NCBI GenBank assembly: GCA_002914805.1
Contig: JXTB01000197.1
Location: 153,884-217,883 of the forward strand
Reading direction: 5' to 3'
Source of the DNA: Parasponia andersonii
Taxonomy: Eukaryota > Streptophyta > Magnoliopsida > Rosales > Cannabaceae
Length of the DNA: 64,000 nt
Each line of letters begins with the position of its first letter. Position 1 is the stretch's first letter. The notes under the pieces are model-generated. The model did no database searches. It saw only the letters and a program-made list of their open reading frames with translations, and was not told the DNA's origin. Made by a program: the position numbers and the translations under genes. Shown one piece after another: positions 25,854 to 36,182 of the stretch.

Positions 25854-26377
25854 TGTTAGGTTATACACGTATAACTTATTAGGTTATATACGTATAACCT
25901 AATGTGGGCCACATGTTTTTATAATAATTATATATATTAGTGTTGTCTAATTAAGTAAGGCCATTAAGTGATCTAATTATAGGCCCAAAAAACTACTAAT
26001 TAAGTATGGATTATGTAATTTGTGGTTATCTAATATTAGACCAATAAGAATTAATGAGGTCTATATTGGCTGTCAGTATATAAGAACATAACTATTAGAG
26101 TTTTGGTTCTTAAGCCAAATAGAACGTACGCTATTCTCATCTACATCTATCAACAGAGAGAGATCCCATTGAGCATACATAGAGTATTCTAGTTGTGGAA
26201 GATCTTCTATCCTCAAGTTCTAATTAATACATCGCTTTTGCCTACATAAATTCATCATTTGCTGTTAAACATAATGGATCTAGATTAGTCACGGGTTTTC
26301 TTTCGACGAATCTTTTCTTGATAATTTAGTATGATAGATTTTAGGATTATATTTGGTTCTATTATACATATTCAACA
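25854..26377 (+). repeat. Right LTR of copia element 1
   Basis: Partner of 17957-18455. It contains the small duplication of the ggttatacacgtataacct block near its start. Its last 58 bases plus flank are duplicated downstream (26392-26463). Confidence 0.88.
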
Positions 26378-26463
26378 ATTCCTGCTCCACTGATAATTTA
26401 GTATGGTAGATTTTAGGAATATATTTGGATCTATTATACATATTCAACGATTCCTACTCGAAT
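26320..26463. repeat. 72-bp tandem duplication over the right LTR end
   Basis: Unit 1 (26320-26391) covers the last 58 bases of the right LTR plus 14 bases of flank. Unit 2 (26392-26463) repeats it with a few changes. It must have arisen after the element inserted, since it includes flanking DNA. Confidence 0.85.
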
Positions 26464-26608
26464 GGACGATCGTGCCGCTAAAAGTCAGTTTTTACATTTT
26501 ATTATTTAAATTTCTCTATTAATGTCAACTATTTAATATCCATCTACACTAATAACAAAATTCTTATTATTTTCCACTAGCACGATTAATATTGAGACAT
26601 GATAACGC

Positions 26609-26760
26609 GGTGCAGGGTCAGAACGATCTTAGCATAAATGCATGACCCTCTGTATACCGCGGTACGATAAATCTATTAACTTTGATGTTGCGACTTGATA
26701 CCGCGCGTGGTGCAGGATCAGAATGATCTTAGCATAAATTCATGACCCTCCATATACGTC
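26609..26760. repeat. Imperfect direct repeat, 100-bp period
   Basis: Block of about 49 bp starting ggtgcagggtcagaacgatc at 26609 and ggtgcaggatcagaatgatc at 26709, each going on with ttagcataaat and ending ccct..tatac. Function unknown. Confidence 0.8.
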
Positions 26761-27634
26761 TGTGTTGTATACAATTTTATAAAATTGTATTTCGTAATAG
26801 TAGGATTATTTTGTTTAATTTGGAGCCAAATACAACATTTAAAAAAAAATTCTTTTACATTACTGTGCAGCACATAATTTATGACAAATAAAAAAAACGT
26901 TTTATAGTGAGACAACTTGGAATTGATCTCATTTTCAGGAATTACTTCACTATTGGATTGGGGAAGATAATTAATTGAACAATTCATCAAATCGAATATT
27001 CTCTTCATCCCCTCCAGAAGGAAGTAGAAATAGAAAATGATAATGAGATTTTTCTCTATTTAATATTGTTGTGCTTTAATGTACTAATCACATGTGTTTT
27101 TTCTAAACTCTTTTCCAACATTGTATCACGAGCTAGCAGTCAAAGATTAACTTACAATATTCCTGTTAAGATCATGAACAAAATAATAAGCAAACAAATT
27201 AACTGAAGTTATATGTAATTAAAAAAGTAAATACAGAAATAAAAACCCACAAGGCAAATCAATGGACCAAAACTTAGAAACTAGGTTCATCATTCATGGA
27301 TGGTCCATTCTTGGTGCAAAGTTAAGCTGTTTGACCTCATCATTTATTTATTGGTACTTAAAAAAGAAATATCTTCTTTCCTTTCTAACTCATTTACTGC
27401 TCAACTTTGGCTTTGACAGAACAATTGGCTACGTGGAATAAACCATCTAGTTAGCCAAAATGGACCGTTAAATGGTGGCAGTCACATATATATACATGCA
27501 GACGGCACTAAATAATTCGTAGTCTTTCTCACGCCGGCAAGTTTGCACTTGCACAATTCTCTTTTGATGATTATGCTTTATAAATCATAATATATAATAG
27601 CTGATTTGCTAAACTAATTAAGCTGAGAATATAT
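26761..27634. other. AT-rich spacer
   Basis: No gene, repeat or element recognised. Confidence 0.45.
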
Positions 27635-28450
27635 TGTTGGAGCGGTTTTCACCAGCTATCCACGTGCCTCTGAACTGCTGATGTTGTATCTTCCAACTGT
27701 CCACGTATCCTTGCTATCTCAAAGAGCTTTTGACTTCAGGCAGGGGCGGAGAGGCGGGAGAAACCATCTGCAAAGACTCTCCGATGCTTAAGTCAGTTGT
27801 TTATCTTTGATTCAGGGTAGCAAAGATTTAGTTTTTCTTTGTATGAGTATATCTTTGTCTCTTGCTCATAAACTTTTAAATATTTCTTTTTGTATGCATA
27901 CATGCCCCTCCTTTTCGTGGACGCATGGCTCATTGGAACTGTGAACTTCATGGTTCTTAATCCCAGGACCGAGTACCTTTTTTCATCAGACCTTACTCCA
28001 GAGATCACGGGCCGTGATTACCGTGACTCTCCTTGCATCGTCGTGGCTTAGTTTCTGCCGTCCTCTATGGCTCGAGCCTGTCAGGGGTGAGACTTTGACA
28101 ATACCGCCGTTCTGTCAGAACGGTTTGCCCAATGCGCGCACCTAATCAGGATCGCATTAAATGTCCTGTCTGGGTCTGGAATAGTGCGCTACCGTTCAGG
28201 GGTCTTCTGGCGGAAGACCCTTGAGCCTCCTGACCCCCAGCCGTCGAGGTAGGAAATGAGCTAGGCCGAATCGGTCCAGGGTCTGGAATGGACTTGGCCC
28301 TGGCCCCTGACAGCCCGCGGGCCCATACAGTATCACGTGCAACTCGCGTGACTTTTAAATGGTCACTCTGGACACGTAACGGATGACGTGTACCCCTCGT
28401 GACCCGTTCTGCCACGTAATCATTGACGTGGTACGTGATCTAGGAACGAG
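27635..28450. other. GC-richer block of unknown nature
   Basis: Clearly less AT-rich than its surroundings, starting tgttggagcggttttcacca. The start and composition recall some Ty3/gypsy LTRs, but I could not place a matching end, primer site or second copy. Reading frames here (for example minus 28146-28415) look like composition artefacts. Confidence 0.3.
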
Positions 28451-29470
28451 CCCTACATATATTAAACATAATGAAATATTTTGAATGCGGTTCTGAAACA
28501 AATTAAAGTACTACCGTCAATAATTACCGCATCAAAACGATCTGAGAACCACTTCTATTTATATAAAAGATGATTCACCGCCTTACGTTGCCACATAGTC
28601 ATCGTGAACCACATTAATTTATTTAGAGCAAAAGTATGTTTTGCTTCCCTACTTTTTTGAAAAACAAAAGTTCGATTATTATTAATTTTTTTAGATAAAG
28701 TTTGACTACTGTACAAGACTTGGTCCCTTTGTATCAACCAGGAAAGATCGACAGATATAGCCAGCACCAAATCCCCGTTGTATTCAGATGATGCCACTTC
28801 GCGCCGCAATATGCCCCAGTTGGGCAGGAAATGGTGACGGTGCGAAGCTTTAACTGAGGCAGAAACGGAAGCTATATACCAATTTTTCGTTGACCCTGGT
28901 ATCACTTTCATGCGACGAGCTGTGATTTCGTTGACTTTCGTTTGGTTAAAATACTAGTTGACCACTTCATTTAATGCCAACGGGGTCTATTGGCTACTTC
29001 AATAAACTATATTACTCCCTTTGAAATCAATATATTTATTGGTCCAATATTTGACGCGACTTTGCTCGTTGAACTTTCTGACCAAAATTATTGATTGGCC
29101 TCCAGTACCATTATAGAGAATATATATGCATATAATTAGTATGTATAGACCTGGATGGTTAGGAATGCCAATCGGGCCGATTTGGGACGGCTTTTTAACG
29201 TCATTTTTTTTAAGTTAATTATAATACTATATTTGTCTTATTAATCATATTTTTTTTTGAGGTGAAACGATGTTTTGATGTGAGACGATGAAAATATTAA
29301 CTAATAGATAACGAAGAAAATTATGATTATCTATTATCCATCGATAATAATAAAATATTAATAAATTAAGATAAAGATACTAAATTCTTTTCATCATCGA
29401 CAAAATATAAACACAATAATATATTAATAATTTTTAAATTCTAAAATTTAAATATATAAGTACGTATAAT
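28451..29470. other. AT-rich spacer upstream of CYP81 copy 2
   Basis: No gene or element recognised. Confidence 0.45.
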
Positions 29471-29804
29471 TCTCTAATTTTATTATTTTATCAAAGATAT
29501 AAAAATATAGATAATATAAATTAAATAAATATTTATATATATAATAATTTTTCTATATTTATCAGTACAAATTATTTAATATCCTCTCGTGGATTAACAA
29601 TGCGATTATTTTTTATACCAATCATTTTCTTCTCTAATTTTATTATTTTATCAAAGATATAAAAATATAGATAATATAAATTAAATAAATATTTATATAT
29701 ATAATAATTTTTCTATATAAATATATATATATATCAGTACAAATCATTTAATACCCCCTCTCGTGGATTAACAATGCGATTATTTTTTATACCAATCATT
29801 TTCT
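29471..29804. repeat. Tandem duplication of about 160-174 bp upstream of CYP81 copy 2
   Basis: Unit 1 (29471-29630) and unit 2 (29631-29804) share tctctaattttattatttta at the start, ctcgtggattaacaatgcga near the end and close similarity between. Unit 2 is longer mainly because of an extra (TA)n tract. It ends about 225 bp before the likely TATA box of the P450 gene, so it could alter promoter spacing; no effect can be read from sequence. Confidence 0.88.
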
Positions 29805-30028
29805 TTTTCCTTGGCTTAAGTAGTTTTTCTTGGGTTCGAATCATATAGCCGCGTATACCCGTGAATTCCCTACGGATGGCTATTTATAGGGTTGGATAAC
29901 TTTTTTTAATCATGGGATCGGGCTATAATCATATAATCATAAGGAGTTAAAAAAAAAAAGTAATGAGTACAATAATATATAATGCTCTTTTTGTTTTTTT
30001 TACTCTTCTCTCTACTTTTACCTTTACC

Positions 30029-30036
30029 TATAAATA
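30029..30036 (+). promoter_or_regulatory. Likely TATA box of CYP81 copy 2
   Basis: TATAAATA, 170 bp upstream of the chosen start codon at 30199, a plausible distance for a plant gene with a leader of about 140 nt. Consensus match and position only. Confidence 0.45.
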
Positions 30037-30198
30037 AATATGCGTTAAATGAATTTTAATTAGGTAAAATAAAACAAATTTAAAAAAAATCTAAATTGGT
30101 GCGTGTATATATATATAGATTGCACGTTGCCATTAGAAGCCGCCGGACCAAGCACTTACATACAGAGAAAACAAACCAATTACTATACTTTGGCGGCA

Positions 30199-31855
30199 AT
30201 GTTTCTCTACTTTATCCTCTTTATAGCACTCTATGCTTTCACAAACCACTTCCTTGGCAAGATAAGAAATCTCCCACCAAGCCCTTTTCCGGTCCTCCCA
30301 ATTATTGGCCATCTCTACCTTATCATAAAGAAACCCCTAGTCCATCGAGCTCTCTCCAAGATATCAGACCGCTATGGTCCAGTCCTTCTCCTCCGGTTCG
30401 GCTCTCGTCCCGTTCTCCTCATCTCATCCCCTTCAGCAGCAGAGGAATGCTTAGGTAAAAACGACGTCGTTTTCGCTAACCGCCCTCAGTTGCTAGCAGG
30501 CAAGCACTTGGGATACAACTACACCAGCCTCGTCTGGGCCTCGTACGGAGACCACTGGCGAAACCTCCGGAGAATATCAAGCCTCGAAATTCTTTCCTCC
30601 CATCGCCTCCAAACGTTGTCCCACATACGCGCCGACGAGGTTCACTCGCTGATCCGCCGTCTCGCACGCGCTGATCGAGATCAGCCGGTGGAAATGAAGT
30701 CGCTGCTGTTTGAGCTTATGCTTAACATAATGATGAGGATGATCGCAGGCAAGCGTTACTACGGCGAGAATGTCGAAAAGGTGGAAGAAGCCGCGAAGTT
30801 TCGGGAGATCGTGAGTGAAACGCTGCGGTTAGGGGGAACGACCAATATCAGTGACTTCTTACCGTTGTTTAAGTCGGTTTTGAGTGGAAGGTACGAGAAG
30901 AGTTTGATTGCGGTGCAGAAAAAGAGAGATATCTTCATGCAGAGTCTAATAGAAGAGAACAGAATGATATCAGGCAGTGAAAATTCTCTCCCTAAAGATC
31001 ACAAGAAAAACATGATAGAAGTTCTGCTATCCCTTCAAGAGTCGGACCCTGAGTACTACACTGATGAAATCATTAGAGGACTCATGCTGGTGATTAATAC
31101 TATAGCGTCCTATTTCTATATTTTATTTTATCTAACCCGGGTATAAAACAAGGATTAAATGAAGGCTTATTTGAGATTATCTTTAAGCACAATTAAAACA
31201 CGAAGCTAATATATATGTAATGAACTTGTTTTCGCAGGCTTTATTTTCAGCGGGAACAGATACTTCTGCCGGAATAATGGAATGGGCGATGTCCCTAATG
31301 CTGAATCATCCACAAGTTTTGGAAAAGGCACGTAATGAATTAGACCATAATATAGGACATGATCGCCTAGTGGAAGAGTCCGATTTGGCTAAGCTTCCAT
31401 ATCTTCATTGTATCATAAAGGAGACGTTGAGATTGTACCCAGTGGGGGCATTACTACCCCACGAGTCATCTGAGGAGTGCATGGTAAGTGGTTTTCGTAT
31501 ACCACGTGGCACCATGTTATTGGTCAACTTATGGGCCATTCAACATGACCCTAAGATATGGGATGAGCCAACAAGATTTAATCCGGAGAGATTTAAAGAA
31601 GGCGAGGGAGTGAGAGAGGGGTTCAGATTGATACCTTTTGGGTCCGGGAGGAGGGGCTGCCCTGGTGAGAGCTTAGCCGTGCGTATGATTGCACTAACTT
31701 TGGCGTCGTTGATTCAGTGTTTTGAGTGGGAAATGCTTGAGGATCAGAAGATTGATATGGCGGAAAAGCTAGGACTCAGCTTGTCTAAAGCTCATTCATC
31801 ACAAGTCAATTGCCGACCACGTCCAACCATGGCGAACATTCTATCTCATATATGA
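30199..31855 (+). CDS. CYP81-type cytochrome P450 (copy 2), 502 aa, intact
   Basis: Haem-thiolate monooxygenase anchored in the ER membrane and fed electrons by a P450 reductase. Exons 30199-31089 and 31238-31855 join in phase 0 across a 148-bp GT/AG intron. The start at 30199 is preferred over an in-frame ATG at 30103 because it begins the hydrophobic anchor (MFLYFILFIALYAF). Motifs: hinge LPPSPFP; WASYGDHWRNLRR (C helix); I-helix AGTDTS at about 302-307; ExxR (ETLR) at 359-362; PERF at 413-416; haem loop FGSGRRGCPG at 431-440 with the ligand Cys438. Length and intron site fit CYP81. Family members hydroxylate isoflavones, lignans, indole glucosinolates and other specialised metabolites, and several degrade herbicides; this enzyme's substrate is unknown. 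A possible poly(A) signal aataaa lies at about 31987. Confidence 0.93.
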
Positions 31856-32352
31856 TGCGACATATTAATCGGTTTGGCGTGTTGTGTTAAATTTCATGTA
31901 TGGATTTTTATTGTAACTAATTCTATATGTATGTTATATGTTTACATTTTTACTGTATCTTTACATGGTCAATTTTAATTTCTGGTAATAAACGGTATTT
32001 TTTGTCTTATTATCTTGCTTATATATTAATGCGTGCATACTACAAACCAATTGTTATACAATTTACAACATTTTTAATTTACGTATATCTATGATATACA
32101 TGATATACAGTAGGCGCATTGGTAAGCATGATGATTTACTTTATATTTTGATTATTTGTTGAGTTTATCAATTATTTTGGTTATTCTGAACATTTCATAT
32201 TTAAATTTGTAATTTATTTATAGGGCTCTATTACCACTCCTTTCTTTTTCTACACTATTTCTAAAATCACCTTTATTATTACTTACTATACCTTTAATTA
32301 TTCTTAAATTATCCCTTAATTTGATTGTTTTTTTTTCTTCGTTACCCTCTCC
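31856..32352. other. 3' flank of CYP81 copy 2
   Basis: Contains the 3' UTR with a candidate poly(A) signal at about 31987, then AT-rich sequence up to the solo LTR. Nothing else seen. Confidence 0.5.
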
Positions 32353-32357
32353 CTTAG

Positions 32358-34611
32358 TGTAATAACCTATTCTTTTAAAGAGCAAAATGTTCATTTGACC
32401 AGAAAAAAAATTCAGATTATATATATACATATATATCACTCTCTCTCCCCTTCGTCCCCCCTCTTGATAACTCACTCTCTCACCTCCCTCTCGTTCTCTC
32501 AGCCAAAAGTGGACCAAAGAGCGTGCCGCCACCTCACCCATCGTCCGGCCAGGCCTGTCGCTGGCAAGCTCCTCTAGTGTCGCCAGGAAGCCACACCGCC
32601 CAACCCCCGGTCACCGCCGAGAGCCACGTTGCCGAAAAACGTCATTTTTGGCCGTTTGGAAGTTTTCGTCATTGGCGACAATTCCGACCATTTCAAGTTG
32701 TGTTCTTTGGCTCGTTGGGTTCGTATCGTTGAGAGGAACCTCAAGGTATATATTTAACGATCCCATTTTACCCGGATTGAAAGTGTCATTTTAGAGTATT
32801 TTGAGTTTGAATTTTAGTTTTCGATCCAACTGTTAGATTTTGTTTTTGTTGTCATTTTTGGAATGTACTCGAAAAATGGAGAAGTTTGATATATATATAT
32901 ATATTATGTTATTTGGTGATCGGCACAAAAATCGAGATCGGACGGTCGAGATTTTGCCTCACTTTGTGTGCCACCGGTCCGGTGAGGATCCGGACCCGAA
33001 TTGGACAAGTTATATGTCTAACCTAGCTATTTTGAGTGTTAGGAATTCAATAAAAAGGTCCGTTTGTGGAATTGAAGCTCCGGCTAAAAGTTAGTTTTTT
33101 TGCAAGAAGACGATCGAGTGCATAGGATTAGTTCCTGACCTTCCGAGTGATCGTCCAACGGCACCTTGAGCATCCAATAGCGTGGTATCACTGTTCTAGT
33201 GAGGTAGGGATTCGGTTACCTCTCTTTTACATCATTTTAAATAAAACTTATTTTCTGCAACATATGAGAACAAATGTGATTTTAGAACTTTTAAATATCC
33301 GTGATGGAATTGAATGGTATGATTTATATATTGGATTACTCTGGGACTTTTCTAAGTGCAGGTTATTTTAGGATATGTTAAAATATGGTCATTATACTGC
33401 CTAGTTTTCTACAAAATTTAATTAATTATTTTATTAAAAGCCAGAGTATCATTTGAACTTAAATCACTGTATGACTACTTTTACACATTAGTTCATAGTA
33501 CACGTGTCATAGGATCACACATGAGTCCCAGGTTAGTATCATAGGGTTTTTACAGTATGGCATTGTGGCCCTACCGATAGCGCAGAATCTGTGAACCCTT
33601 GCGGGTTTTTTCTTCTGATTACCTCCCCATTTGGCAGGCGTAGGCAATGCGATTGTCCCTCTAGATTTGGCAGGCGACACACGGGTGTCCCTTCTAATTA
33701 TGGGCTAGGTATCAGGCAGGCTGTATGGCACACGTAGTGGCAACACCCTGATTTCCATTGATGAGAGGTGGTGAACTCATGGGTATGGGTGGATTTGTGT
33801 CATATGTTTGTGGTCTGATTAGTTTTGAGATATTATGTTTTCCATACCTCTATATGTATCTATGTGCATATGGACTCTCAATTTTAGATATTTTTATGAA
33901 TATATGCACATATGATTTTGCAAAGTTATTTTGAATTAAACTAACCATGCAGGGCCTTCCATCACTAAAAAAGTTTTAATTGAGGTAACAGTTTTCCTAC
34001 TGAGCTTTTAAGCTCATCCCTTCTCTTTTCCCCCCTTTCAAATGATCACTTATTCGAGTCAGTTGTCTCGATGGCTAGGCAAGTCGCTTGGCTTAGGCTC
34101 GTAGTCCTATTCCTCCTTGGATTAGTACTTTTCTTTGTCTCACTCTTTCTCCATGTCTAACTATTTAGCCAAGTCTATTGAGTCTACTAAGTGAATGTAT
34201 GAGAATGTATTTACTACCATTTAAGAATTTGGTATATATATGGGACCCTATAGTTCTCAAGGAGCATATTTTTAAAGTTTTAAGTACCTAGAATTTTGAT
34301 TAATTCTATAAACCAATTTTTGGACTTTCCGACTCAAGATTTACGAACTTCATTTTAATCAACGCTAAAGTTTTTATCAAACCAAGTTTTTGTACAAATT
34401 AACTATGTTTCATCAAATTTTAATTGGTATATCTCTCTTAATAAATTAAACTAAAGATGTGTTCCCTTTTTGTAGAATTTCTAATGAGTCAAGGATAAAA
34501 ATGAAATATCCAAATACTGGATTTTCTCCGAATTTTGTAAAATTCTTTATTTATATTAATTTACACTCAAAATTACTAAAAAGTCACGGCTTAGGATTTT
34601 GGGCTGTGACA
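32358..34611 (+). mobile_element. Solo Ty3/gypsy-type LTR with perfect target duplication
   Basis: The 2254-bp unit starts TGTAATAACC and ends GGGCTGTGACA, as chromovirus (Tekay/Del-like) LTRs do. It is flanked by the perfect 5-bp repeat CTTAG (32353-32357 and 34612-34616). Inside, at about 33990-34020, is ctactgagcttttaagctca followed by tccc, a block typical of these LTRs. No coding sequence and no primer site follow, so this is a solo LTR from recombination. It starts about 0.5 kb downstream of the CYP81 copy 2 stop codon. Confidence 0.85.
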
Positions 34612-34616
34612 CTTAG

Positions 34617-35382
34617 ACCTTTTATTCTATCTTTACCCACCCATTATCTTCTTGTTTTTCTCTTCTACTGTGCCTTTTACTGGATCATCAGCTCAATTTC
34701 TTTCTTCTAAGAAATTTCTTGAATGCATGTTGATGGGTTACACAAGTGTATGTATATACTATATGTAATTCTTTTAATTGCGAACTAGTCGTTGTTGATT
34801 AATCGTTCTTAATTACAAAAAAGAACTAGAAAAATTTGTTGGTGTATATTTTGATTTATTTAAAAGAAATGAGATAATGATGATAGTAAGATCAGGAGTG
34901 AAGATCAATGGGATGGAAGTTGTCCTGATTCAATTATTTTTGCAGCCATATATATATATATATATATAAAAGGAAATTTGGATTTTTATGTTAACTTTTT
35001 ATAAAAAAAAATAGAAATATCCCAGATTTTGAAATTTTTTTGAAAAACTCGAATTGGAATTAGGAAAGTACTACTTTTAAAAGTATTTAGAAAAACACCA
35101 TTTTTATTAAGTAATGAGACACTTGAAGTAACTAATTAATTTACTATAAGTAACTTGATCGGTTAACTTAAGTAACTAGGTTGGTTACCCGAAATAACAT
35201 AACTTGTTACCCCGAGTACAATTGAAAATTTCCAATTCTGAAGAAAAACTGGTATTTTTCTAAAGATTTATTCGAAATATTATTTTTCTAAAAACTTTTT
35301 AAAAAGTATTTTTTAAATCAATTCAGGATTTTTCCAAAAATTCAGCCAATCCAGAATTTTCCAATTGAATATTTATAAGAAA
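34617..35382. other. AT-rich spacer
   Basis: No gene recognised; a (TA)n run lies at about 34950-34968. Confidence 0.45.
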
Positions 35383-36182
35383 TAATCTTTTTCTTTCAGA
35401 TCAATTTAAAAAGTGATTGCTTTTTATACTTATCGGCTTATAATTTTACTTTGACATATGACTGTTTTTTAGTTGATCTACTTTTCATAAGATAAATCAA
35501 TTTTTTGTAAAGTAAATCAATTTTTTAAAAAATAAATTTTTATATTTGGATATACTAAATATGAAAAATGGTTATTTTTATATAAAATTTTCAAAATTTA
35601 GTCACTTTATAATAATGTTTGAAAAATAATTATTTTGCAAACTTTGATCCAAAATTCGGCTATTTAGCTAAAAAGTTCCTTTGAGACTGGAATTTTTTAA
35701 GAAGCCCTATATATAAATGGAAATTTGTAAGAAGTCAAATATATATATATAGGCTTTTTAGCCAAATGATCAAATTTTAGATCATAATTTGTAAAATGGT
35801 CGCTTGTAAATACTATTAAAAAATGGCCAAATTTTGAAAATAATTTTTAAAAAATGACCATTTTTCATATTTATTTTATCAAAATATATCGATTTATATT
35901 TTGAAATTTGATCTATTGTTTATAAAAAAAAATTAATTTACGTTATAAAAAATTGATTTACTTTATTTACTATATCAAAATATATTGATTTATTTTTTAA
36001 AATTAATTTATTATTTCAAAAATTGATTCACTTTTTCAAAAATTGATTTACTTCATAAAAAATAAATCAACTAAAAAGCTGCTATTTATCAAAATAAAAT
36101 TATAAATGGTTATTTATTAAATAGGTGTAAAAAAAGGGTCATTTTTTAAATTAATCCTTAAAAAATGTCATTTCTTATAAGT
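35383..36182. mobile_element. Large imperfect inverted repeat (foldback)
   Basis: The left arm (about 35383-35689) and right arm (about 35748-36182) are inverted copies: ttcggctatttagctaaaaa on the left pairs with the reverse complement of ctttttagccaaatgatc on the right, and ttttagttgatctacttttc on the left with gaagtaaatc..aactaaaaa on the right. The loop is about 60 bp. The right arm is longer, with extra copies of an aaattgatttactt motif. It may be a foldback or MITE-like element; no TIR or target duplication could be fixed. Confidence 0.6.

Larger units (their letters stand above)
17957..26377 (+). mobile_element. Ty1-copia LTR retrotransposon, degenerate, with nested insertion
   Basis: Full-length but dead element. 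Left LTR 17957-18455, right LTR 25854-26377, both starting TGTTA and ending CAACA. Just inside the left LTR is agtagtatcagaag, a decayed form of the initiator-Met tRNA primer site (tggtatcagagc in the family). Just before the right LTR is ccaagtgtgagat, a decayed polypurine tract. Coding order gag, protease, integrase, reverse transcriptase, RNase H is that of Ty1-copia. Many stops and frameshifts interrupt it. No clear target duplication was found: taagt on the left, attcc on the right. A 1.78-kb LTR-like insert splits gag. Confidence 0.9.

Noticed and set aside
28146..28415. 89-residue minus-strand frame in the GC-richer block
   Set aside because: Composition artefact with no recognisable domain and no splice partners.
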